DNA of 64,000 nt from assembly GCA_029224965.1 (NCBI GenBank), contig JAQXVO010000033.1, forward strand, positions 62,001 through 126,000, given 5' to 3'. The position numbers and the translations under genes were made by a program. The notes beneath the pieces are model-generated. The model did no database searches. It was not told the origin of the DNA and saw nothing but the letters and a program-made list of their open reading frames with translations. This document shows, one piece after another, positions 51,956 through 60,252 of this stretch. The stretch is from Lachnospiraceae bacterium (lineage in GTDB: Bacteria > Bacillota > Clostridia > Lachnospirales > Lachnospiraceae). The number at the start of each line of letters is the position of its first letter. The first letter of the stretch is position 1.

Positions 51956-53434
51956 TTATGCTCTCTCTTTCTTTCTAGCAGTAGTCATAAAGATAATCAG
52001 GCAGACCAGTGCGAAGATAATGCCAACCGGATATGCAACTGCTGTGTTATTAGTCAGAGCCGGAATCATGCCCAGGCACTCAGGTGCCATTACAAAGTAA
52101 GTGGCTGTTACGGCTGACATAAATACGGCAGGAATAGCTGCAACCCAGTAGTTCTTCTTTTCCTGAGCCAGGAAGGCTGCGCCGCACCAGAGAACCAGCA
52201 TAGCCAGGGTCTGGTTGGACCAGGAGAAGTATCTCCAGATAATGGTATAGTTCAGAAGGCCGAAGGCCTGTCCAAAACCAAGGAAGCAGCCGACTGCGAA
52301 GCAGGGGATGCAGAGCTTCAGACGATTAACAGCCTTCTTCTGATCCAGGCCGATCCAGTCGGACAGGGTCAGACGTGCGGAACGGAATGCGGTATCGCCG
52401 GAAGTAATCGGGCAGACAACAACACCGATCATTGCAAGGGCAACACCTACAGTGCCCATTGTCTTGATGCAGACATCGTAGATGGCTGCAGGCTGGCCGG
52501 CTGACAGAGCGGTTGCAAGTCCTGTGTTCAGACCGCCGGTAACCTTGTAGATTGCGCATCCTGCGGATGCCCAAATCAGAGCGATGATACCTTCGGCAAC
52601 CATGGCGCCGTAGAATACGAAGTGGCCCTGTTTCTCACTCTTCAGGCAGCGGGCCATCAGAGGGGACTGTGTAGAATGGAATCCGGAACATGCGCCGCAG
52701 GCTACGGTGATGAACATGAAGGACCAGATCGGTGTATGGCTCGGATGCATGTTGTAGAAGTGGCTCCAGAGCTCAGGGATATGATAGCCATGAGTAGGAA
52801 GGCCGAATGCTACGCCGATTGCCATGATGATCAGGCAGATACCGAAGATCGGGTAAATCTTACCGATGATCTTATCAATTGAAATAAAGGTTGCGATGAA
52901 GTAATAAGCAAAGATAATAATAAGCCAGGTTACTGTCGAAGCGAAGATTCCGCCGTTTCCGACATGCTTCGGGTCGATCAGCTCTACCAGAAGTCCTGCA
53001 GGTCCTACTGCGAATACAGTACCGACCATGATGAGGAGAACGACAGAGAAGAAACGCATGATCCACTGCATTGTCCTGCCGAGATAAATACCGGTAACCT
53101 CTGCGATGGAATCACCATTGTTACGTTCCGAAAGCATTCCGGAGAAGTAATCGTGAACACCTCCGGCAAAGATGGTACCGAATGTAATCCAGAGGAATAC
53201 AACCGGTCCCCAGAGAGCACCCTGCAGGGCACCGAAGATAGGTCCAAGACCTGCGATGTTCAACAGCTGAACAAGGAACATCTTCCATTCCGGCATTACA
53301 ACGTAGTCAACGCCATCGTTGATCTTGACTGCCGGCGTCTCACGGTCATCGGGACCGAAGGTCTTCTCTACGAGTTTACCGTAGGTGAAGTAGCCGCCGA
53401 TCAGGATGAGGAGACAAATCAAAAAACTAACCAT
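51956..53434 (-). CDS. cstA: CstA family carbon starvation protein / peptide-pyruvate transporter
   Basis: DYVVMPEWKMFLVQLLNIAGLGPIFGALQGALWGP, GGVHDYFSGMLSERNNG. Confidence 0.94.
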   Translation of the reverse strand: MVSFLICLLILIGGYFTYGKLVEKTFGPDDRETPAVKINDGVDYVVMPEWKMFLVQLLNIAGLGPIFGALQGALWGPVVFLWITFGTIFAGGVHDYFSGMLSERNNGDSIAEVTGIYLGRTMQWIMRFFSVVLLIMVGTVFAVGPAGLLVELIDPKHVGNGGIFASTVTWLIIIFAYYFIATFISIDKIIGKIYPIFGICLIIMAIGVAFGLPTHGYHIPELWSHFYNMHPSHTPIWSFMFITVACGACSGFHSTQSPLMARCLKSEKQGHFVFYGAMVAEGIIALIWASAGCAIYKVTGGLNTGLATALSAGQPAAIYDVCIKTMGTVGVALAMIGVVVCPITSGDTAFRSARLTLSDWIGLDQKKAVNRLKLCIPCFAVGCFLGFGQAFGLLNYTIIWRYFSWSNQTLAMLVLWCGAAFLAQEKKNYWVAAIPAVFMSAVTATYFVMAPECLGMIPALTNNTAVAYPVGIIFALVCLIIFMTTARKKERA

Positions 53435-53613
53435 TTCCCAATACTCCTTCCCATAAATAATAATTGTAAATATTTCACAAAGGACCGCCTTTGCCTTACT
53501 TCGGTTTTATTGTAATTCACTAAGAATTCGATTTCAATATAAATTTCATTCGATCTGTGTATGTGATTTTGTACAAAAGCTATTATCTGTTATTTCGTTT
53601 CCGTAGAAGAAAT

Positions 53614-53663
53614 TGACAATGTACAACTTGAGGCCATCTGACAATGTACAACCCGAGGCCATC
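53614..53663. repeat. Two tandem 25-bp repeats, possible mobile-element end remnant
   Basis: TGACAATGTACAACTTGAGGCCATC (53614-53638) and TGACAATGTACAACCCGAGGCCATC (53639-53663). Confidence 0.8.
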
Positions 53664-53732
53664 TCCGGCTGAAGCAGGCCGCGTCTCCCAGGCTGTTCTG
53701 CCCTGAAAGTTCGGCAAAGGAAAAGCAGGCAA

Positions 53733-53765
53733 AAAAAGACATCTCCCTTCAAAAAAGGGAGATGC
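53733..53765 (-). terminator. Terminator downstream of lon
   Basis: Minus strand CATCTCCCTTttttgAAGGGAGATG followed by TCTTTTTTT. Confidence 0.85.
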
Positions 53766-53893
53766 CCGTACAGCCATATATTACTTGTAATTACAGGTTT
53801 CTATTGTTTCACTAAGTTTGGTTATGATTTGTTTCTTTGATCCTGATTTCTTTGATCCTGATTTCTTTCATCCTGATCTCTTTTGATTCGGTC

Positions 53894-56200
53894 TTATTTT
53901 TCCTTCTTACTCTCCTTTGCATCATCCGTAAGATTCAGTGCAGTCAATACATCTGTAACCTTCTCAACCGGAACAATCTCAAGGGCATCCTTGACTTCCT
54001 GGGCTACATCGCGGAGGTCTTCGACATTTTCCTTAGGAATGAAGACCTTGGTGACACCGGCTCTCTGGGCTGCCATCAGCTTCTCCGGAAGTCCTCCGAT
54101 CGGATTGACTCCGCCCTGGAGAGAAACCTCACCGGTCATTGCCACATGAGGTGTAACCGGCTTGCCGGTAACCAGGGAAGAAAGTGCTGTGGTCAGCGTG
54201 ATACCTGCGGAAGGACCGTCCTTGGGGGTAGATCCGTCAGGTACGTGGATATGAAGATCATTCTTCTCAAAGAGCTTGGCCTTGTCCGGATAGAGGGACT
54301 TGACCAGGGAAATGGCGATCTCCGCCGATTCCTTCATGACGTCTCCCAGCTGTCCGGTGATGGTGACCTTGCCGCTGCCCTTGGTAAAGAGGGTTTCAAT
54401 ATAGAGGATGGTGCCTCCGACCTGGGTCCAGGCCAGACCGGTAATGACGCCGGGCTTTGCCTCATCCCTGACCTTGTTCCTTGTCATAGGCCTTGCATCC
54501 AGGAAGTCTCTCAGATTGTTCGAATCGACAACGATGTGTTTGTCCGGATTCTTGACATGCTCTACTGCTGCCACACGGCCGATGGTATCCATCCGTTTCT
54601 TCAAGCCGCGGACTCCGGCTTCCAGGGTATATTTATCGATGACATCGGTCAGGGCCTGATCGGTCAGCTCGATATCTTCCTTCTTTAAGCCGACGGCCTT
54701 CAGGCTCTTCGGGATCAGATGCTCCCGGGCGATCTGGAACTTCTCGCTCGGTGTATAGCCCTGGAACTGGATGACCTCCATACGGTTCAGCAGAGGCTCC
54801 GGAATGGTCTCAACGGTGTTGGCCGTGCAGATAAAGAAGACATCAGACAGGTCATAGGGCACATTCATATAGTGGTCGGTAAAGGTATTGTTCTGCTCCG
54901 GATCCAGGACCTCGAGCAGGGCCGATGCCGGATCTCCGTTGTAGGACTGGCCCAGCTTGTCGACCTCATCAAGAACCATGACCGGATTGGAGACACCGGA
55001 CTTCTCAATGCCGTCCATGATACGGCCGGGCATAGCTCCGATATAGGTTCTCCGGTGGCCGCGGATATCTGCCTCATCACGAACACCGCCCAGGCTGACA
55101 CGGACGTATTCACGTCCCAGGGCCTTGGCAATGGACTTTCCGATCGAGGTCTTGCCGGTACCGGGAGCTCCGACAAAGAGGAGGATGGAACCGGACTGTT
55201 CCTTCTTCAGATTCATAACGGCGATCTGCTGAATGATCCGGTCCTTGACCTTCTTTAAGCCGTAATGATCCTCATCTAGAATCTTTCTGGCGGCATCAAG
55301 ATCGATCTCCTTAGCCTGTTCCTTCTTCCAGGACAGGCTGGTCACGAAATCGAGATAATCGTAAAGCATGCCGGACTCCTGGGAGTTCTGACCTTCCTGC
55401 TTAAGTCGGTTCAGAACCTTGTCGGCTTCCTTCCTTGCATCCGGATTCATGCCGGATTCTTCGATCTTCTTCTGGAATTTCTGCAGATCGGTCACATCCT
55501 CGGGATGCATGTCATCGAGTTCCTTCTGCAGGTAATCCATCTGCTTTTTGATGGCCTGTTCCCGGTAGAGTTTCTGATAATCCTCTTCCTGGGCATTTCT
55601 GGCTTCGGTATTGACGCGGTTGATCTCTACATTTTCATAGATCATCTTCTCTTCCAGATCCATCCGCTCCTTCTTGGAGTCAGTTTCCAGAAGCTTGAAC
55701 TTGTCCTCAGGGCTTTCGACCACCCAGGGACTCATCATGGCTGCGGCTTCATTCAGAGAATTGATCTGGGCCACATAGGTCCGGACAGCTCCGGCCCACT
55801 GTTCTCCGGCTGTGGCCTGGATCATCTCCCGCTTCAGAGCTTCCAGATGCTTCTTGGCTTCTTCCGGATCCAGATCATCGGTATCCGGACGCCGGGTTAC
55901 GGTCAGCTCCAGGCTGTGATCCGGATAAACAGTGACTTCATCGATATTGCGGCGGTCCTTGGTCCGGATGACGAGATAGTTATTGGCGGTATTGACTTCT
56001 GTGATCTCACCGGACACACCGATGGGGAAGAAATCCTGATCGGTCAGTTCATCCCTGGTCTTATATTCCTTCATGGCGATCAGGATGACCCGCTCGCCGA
56101 CCTCGGGGTTCCGTCCGGTCACATTCTTATAATTGTCGGATTTCAGATATATATTTGCTTCTGGTACAAGGACCATATTATAAACGGGTACAACTGTCAT
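53894..56200 (-). CDS. lon: ATP-dependent Lon protease
   Basis: FVGAPGTGKTSIGKSIAKALGREYVRVSLGGVRDEADIRGHRRTYIGAMPGRI, catalytic PKDGPSAGI and TGEVSLQGGVNPIGG; SD AAGGAGG. Confidence 0.98.
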   Translation of the reverse strand: MTVVPVYNMVLVPEANIYLKSDNYKNVTGRNPEVGERVILIAMKEYKTRDELTDQDFFPIGVSGEITEVNTANNYLVIRTKDRRNIDEVTVYPDHSLELTVTRRPDTDDLDPEEAKKHLEALKREMIQATAGEQWAGAVRTYVAQINSLNEAAAMMSPWVVESPEDKFKLLETDSKKERMDLEEKMIYENVEINRVNTEARNAQEEDYQKLYREQAIKKQMDYLQKELDDMHPEDVTDLQKFQKKIEESGMNPDARKEADKVLNRLKQEGQNSQESGMLYDYLDFVTSLSWKKEQAKEIDLDAARKILDEDHYGLKKVKDRIIQQIAVMNLKKEQSGSILLFVGAPGTGKTSIGKSIAKALGREYVRVSLGGVRDEADIRGHRRTYIGAMPGRIMDGIEKSGVSNPVMVLDEVDKLGQSYNGDPASALLEVLDPEQNNTFTDHYMNVPYDLSDVFFICTANTVETIPEPLLNRMEVIQFQGYTPSEKFQIAREHLIPKSLKAVGLKKEDIELTDQALTDVIDKYTLEAGVRGLKKRMDTIGRVAAVEHVKNPDKHIVVDSNNLRDFLDARPMTRNKVRDEAKPGVITGLAWTQVGGTILYIETLFTKGSGKVTITGQLGDVMKESAEIAISLVKSLYPDKAKLFEKNDLHIHVPDGSTPKDGPSAGITLTTALSSLVTGKPVTPHVAMTGEVSLQGGVNPIGGLPEKLMAAQRAGVTKVFIPKENVEDLRDVAQEVKDALEIVPVEKVTDVLTALNLTDDAKESKKEK

Positions 56201-56325
56201 AGGTGCCTCCTTATTCTGTAATCTTTTTTCTTAGTTTCCTGTTTAGGTTTCGGTTTTCGGTTTTGGTTGTTCTGTTTCTGTTTTTGTTTTTTCGATTTTA
56301 TTCATTTATATTGTTTTCGATATTA

Positions 56326-56352
56326 TTAGCACTCATAAATGTCGGTTGCTAA
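56326..56352. promoter_or_regulatory. CIRCE-like HrcA operator upstream of lon
   Basis: TTAGCACTC-N9-GGTTGCTAA versus CIRCE consensus TTAGCACTC-N9-GAGTGCTAA (left arm 9/9, right arm 7/9), 126 bp upstream of the lon start. Confidence 0.8.
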
Positions 56353-56523
56353 TACAGATCAAATAATACTCCCTCATTTTCAAGAATGCAAGGGTACAGG
56401 AAAGAATTTATGATTCTTTAATAAATGGATCCGCCTGTCAGCAGGCAGGAAAAGTGCTATCTTAATATGGTGGCAGTGTAATAAGTCATCACCCGCCTTG
56501 CGCTTGTGCAAAAAGTAGGTGTT

Positions 56524-56583
56524 ATGAGTGCGAATTGCGCAGCGGATCTTCGAATGAGCGCGAATCGCGCAGCGGACCTTCGA
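56524..56583. repeat. Two tandem 30-bp repeats (27/30 identical)
   Basis: ATGAGTGCGAATTGCGCAGCGGATCTTCGA / ATGAGCGCGAATCGCGCAGCGGACCTTCGA. Confidence 0.9.
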
Positions 56584-56714
56584 TTTTGAAATCAGAAAAC
56601 GAAAGCTTCCCACATCAAATGGGTGCGCGGGCCTTGGGCTTCCAAATGTCAAGCAAAACGCATTTAAAGTTTTTATAAGAAATAAGAAAAGAAAAAGAAA
56701 CGGAGGACTCTTTC

Positions 56715-57929
56715 ATGTCCATTGATAAGAAAACTGCTCAGGAACTGATTCTTCGCGCCGGCCGCGAGCTCAAGCGTACCGGCCTCATTGCCCGGACCTG
56801 GGGAAATATCAGCGCCCGTATTTCCGACACGTCCTTTCTGATCACGCCCAGCGGCCGCTCCTATGAGAGCCTTACGCCCAAGGATCTGGTCGAGGTCCGC
56901 CTCGATGATCTCTCCTATCAGGGGGATCTCAAGCCTTCGAGCGAGATGAAGGTTCATGCGGTCTGCTACCGGAACCGGCCGGACACGGACTTTGTCATCC
57001 ACACCCATCAGGATTATGCGACCGACCTGTCCACACTCGGAGCAGATCTGTCCTTCCCGGGCCAGTCCCTCTCCCCGGTTCCGACCGCAGACTATGCGAT
57101 TTTCGGTTCCGATGCCCTGGCGGAAAATGTAGACCGTGCCTTAAAGCGCAATGACTGCCGGGTTGTTCTCATGCGAAATCACGGAACCGTCTGCCTGGGA
57201 AAAGATTACGAAGATGCCTTCCGACTTGCCCGGCAGTTAGAAGACGAATGCCAAAAGGAATATCTGAAAATGATTGCTCCGGTCAGGCCCGAAGAAATCT
57301 GTGGAAATCTGGAATTGGGGAAATTCACGGAAGAGCTCATCGCAGGCTCTGATTTCTCTGAAGTTTCTGGTTCTTCTGAAAAATCCGGATTTTCTGCAGT
57401 TCCTGGCTGCTATCTCTTTACGAAAGCGCCCTATATTTCTAAGTATGCATCCTTCGGCGAGGATCTGACCGTCTATGTCGATGACCTGGGCATGATGGTC
57501 GGACCCGTGGTCCGCTGCCTTCCAAAGGATGCTTTCGAAAGAGGCGTCCAGAAGGATCTGGAAAAGAAAGTTCTGCCGGATCCAATCCGGGCCTTTCTGA
57601 CCGGAAAAGCATCCGAGGAAGCTCTTTCCTTAGGAAGCTCAGAAAAATCTTCGAAATCAGAAGGAAATCTTCAGGATCATACTGCAGAGAGTTCGAAAGA
57701 CAGCACCTCCGCACTTCCCGTCGTCAGCAATGCCCTTCTGCTTCCGGGCATGGGCGCCGTCTGCTACGGCAAGGACCGATCCGAAGCCGAAGCCATGGTC
57801 ATGGTTTTAGACAAGGGCTGCCAGGTCGGCCTTCTGGAGAGAGCCGGCTTTCAGCCACAGGCTGCTGATCTTGCCACACGGATAGAAGAACATGAGATCT
57901 ATGTCAGGAAATATGCCGGCCTGAAGTAA
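56715..57929 (+). CDS. Class II aldolase/adducin family protein with C-terminal degenerate second domain
   Basis: RTWGNISARISDTSFLITPSGRSYESLTPKDLV, FVIHTHQDYATDLS, LMRNHGTVCLGKDYEDAFRLA. Confidence 0.9.
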   Translation: MSIDKKTAQELILRAGRELKRTGLIARTWGNISARISDTSFLITPSGRSYESLTPKDLVEVRLDDLSYQGDLKPSSEMKVHAVCYRNRPDTDFVIHTHQDYATDLSTLGADLSFPGQSLSPVPTADYAIFGSDALAENVDRALKRNDCRVVLMRNHGTVCLGKDYEDAFRLARQLEDECQKEYLKMIAPVRPEEICGNLELGKFTEELIAGSDFSEVSGSSEKSGFSAVPGCYLFTKAPYISKYASFGEDLTVYVDDLGMMVGPVVRCLPKDAFERGVQKDLEKKVLPDPIRAFLTGKASEEALSLGSSEKSSKSEGNLQDHTAESSKDSTSALPVVSNALLLPGMGAVCYGKDRSEAEAMVMVLDKGCQVGLLERAGFQPQAADLATRIEEHEIYVRKYAGLK

Positions 57930-57930
57930 G

Positions 57931-58110
57931 TCCTGAACTCCGATCTTTATTATCCAGTTTTCGGGTCTCAGGGATCGATTTTGAAAGCAATCCTGAATCC
58001 TGATCCCTATTTATCCGACTTTCTGGATTTCAGGGATCAATTTTGATGGAAAATTCCTATCCCGATCCATTTCTTCAAATTGACAGATCTTAGACATCGA
58101 TTTTCTCTTC
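57931..58110. repeat. Degenerate tandem repeat, about three units of 60-63 bp
   Basis: TCCTGAAYYCYGATC...TTATCCRRYTTTCxGGxTYTCAGGGATCRATTTTGA at 57931 and 57991, weaker third unit near 58054. Confidence 0.65.
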
Positions 58111-58113
58111 CTA

Positions 58114-58146
58114 TTGAAAAAACCCGTCCGAAGACGGGTTTTTTCT
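58114..58146. terminator. Bidirectional terminator between convergent genes
   Basis: AAAAAACCCGTC-cgaa-GACGGGTTTTTT. Confidence 0.92.
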
Positions 58147-58149
58147 ACC

Positions 58150-59013
58150 TTACTGAATTGCAGTAATGCTTGCTCCGCTGATCAGGAAGGCCAGGATAAC
58201 GAAGATACCAAGGGCGATCCGGTACCAGCCGAAGACTTTGAAGTCGTGCTTCTTGATGTAGCTCATCAGGAAACGGATGATGAAAACGGAAACCAGGAAT
58301 GCTACGATGCATCCGGTCAGAAGAATAGCGGTCTGATAGCCGGTCAGGACATTTCCTGCATGGAAGAACTTGAAGATCTTCAAAAGACTTGCGCCGGCCA
58401 TAACAGGGATGGCTAAGATGAAGGTAAATTCTGCTGCGACTTTTCTTGAGACACCGATCATGATGCCGCCGAGGATGGTCGAGCCGGAACGGGAAGTTCC
58501 GGGCAGGCAGGCGGCAACCAGCTGAAAGAGACCGATGATCAGTGCGTCCTTGTAAGTTAATTCACTGAGACGGTTTACATTTGCCACGGCATCTGTCTTC
58601 TCTCTCCGGTTTTCAACAATAATAAAGGCAATACCGACAAGGATCAGCATGATCGAAACGACCAGGGCATTATAGAGATGGGAATCCAGCCAGTCATCCA
58701 GCAGAACGCCGACGATTCCGGCGGGAATGCAGGCAACGATGGTCTTACCCCAGAGGCTTAAGGTGTGGCGTTTCACCATAACTCGTCCTGTCTTTCTGGA
58801 CCTGCCAAAGGGCCAGATGGTTTTCCAGTACATGAGAATGACGGCCAGAATCGCACCGAACTGGATGACAACCAGAAACATCTGCCAGAAGTCTTTTCCC
58901 TGATCGATCCGGCAGACCCGGTCCAGAAGGATCATATGGCCGGTCGAGCTGACCGGCAGCCATTCGGTAATTCCCTCTACGATGCCGTAGAGAATCGCTT
59001 TTAAGATATCCAT
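58150..59013 (-). CDS. uppP: Undecaprenyl-diphosphate phosphatase
   Basis: GIVEGITEWLPVSSTGHMIL, LPGTSRSGSTILGG. Confidence 0.97.
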   Translation of the reverse strand: MDILKAILYGIVEGITEWLPVSSTGHMILLDRVCRIDQGKDFWQMFLVVIQFGAILAVILMYWKTIWPFGRSRKTGRVMVKRHTLSLWGKTIVACIPAGIVGVLLDDWLDSHLYNALVVSIMLILVGIAFIIVENRREKTDAVANVNRLSELTYKDALIIGLFQLVAACLPGTSRSGSTILGGIMIGVSRKVAAEFTFILAIPVMAGASLLKIFKFFHAGNVLTGYQTAILLTGCIVAFLVSVFIIRFLMSYIKKHDFKVFGWYRIALGIFVILAFLISGASITAIQ

Positions 59014-59638
59014 AATTGATGATATCCTTTCTTTTATGAACTATTTTATCCCTTCTTTGTGTTTCTTCGAATGCTTCTAATAGAAAATAGAAAGAACCTA
59101 GAGGAATCTCAAGCTTCCTCGAATATTCTTAAGAAAGAACCTGAAAAAATTAGGAGAAAGAAACAGAGGAAAGAAACCGGAAAAAGTATACCATAAGTGG
59201 GGTGCGAGAACCACTCATAGTTGACGGAGAGTTTTTTAGTGAAATTCTTGCATATTAACTGTTTCAGCAGGTCGATCTCATTATTATAATCTGCGGATTG
59301 TTGCATGCTGTTCTTTTATCTCCTGATTTGATCAGCTACTTTGAACATATTAACTCGTTCTAATAAGATGATTTCAGAATTAAATCATTTTTATTTTGTT
59401 ATACCGTGAATTTGGCGTAAAATTTACATTAGTAAGATTTGAACGTTAATAATAATTGTTGACAGATTTTACGCTCCTTGACAACTGAATAAAGCTGTAG
59501 ATATCAAAATATTACAATAATAGAGAAAACTTTAATGACCAAGTGAAATAGTTTTTTTGTTATTGTTGGCAATTTTTAAAATGCATTGGATTAGTCTTTT
59601 CTATATTTTCAAGAACAACTGATTTGAGGGTGGGTTCA

Positions 59639-60019
59639 ATGAAAAACAATTGTAAGCGACTTGTATTCATTTTTCTATCCATTAGTATACTGATCGTGCT
59701 TACTGTAAGAGGATGTTTATTTCAGGAGAATCATCAGGGCATGGGGCAACTTTATAGTGGGGATGATTATTCTCATTGGTTTCATCTAAGGGGCATTGTC
59801 CTAGAAAAAACAACTACTCTTTTGGTAAGGCTAATGGATGAGAAAGAAAGTACCTTGTTTTTTGATAAGACCGAAGTCTCCTTGGATTGTACCAAGTGCG
59901 AGACCGAAGTAAAAAATGTTTCGAAGGGAGATATTATTCAATTCTACTTCTTTAAGCAACATGCAGATAATGGAATAGTAAAAGTTGAAAAGGTTATTGG
60001 AGAAAAGGAAGAAAAATGA
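59639..60019 (+). CDS. Hypothetical exported or lipoprotein-like small protein in an AT-rich region
   Basis: MKNNCKRLVFIFLSISILIVLTVRGCLFQ signal/anchor followed by a short soluble domain; GAGGGTG upstream of the ORF-track ATG. Confidence 0.65.
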   Translation: MKNNCKRLVFIFLSISILIVLTVRGCLFQENHQGMGQLYSGDDYSHWFHLRGIVLEKTTTLLVRLMDEKESTLFFDKTEVSLDCTKCETEVKNVSKGDIIQFYFFKQHADNGIVKVEKVIGEKEEK

Positions 60020-60252
60020 CGGGAAAGCATGTGTCTCCTTACGCCATAAAACCTATTCTGCCAGCTCCTTCATATTTACTTTTTTGGAAAAAACTGTAAC
60101 CGGAGGAATCGGCAATTTGCACTTTTTATAGAACCATCTTTTCTATTCTATATGGTCGTGGTATCATTTGAATTTAAGCAGGTGCAATTTCCAAATGCTT
60201 CCTGCTGACAGGAAAAGATTACTGAGTGACTGTGATTGTGAGAGGAAAGAAA

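Noticed and set aside
53546-53752. 68-aa minus-strand ORF at the 3' end of lon
   Set aside because: Overlaps the 25-bp tandem repeats and the lon terminator; more likely repeat-derived than a protein gene.
56380-56652. 90-aa minus-strand ORF containing RCAIRAH/RCAIRTH repeats
   Set aside because: The repeats are simply the 30-bp tandem DNA repeat read antisense, and the ORF spans the CIRCE-proximal intergenic region; no SD evidence.
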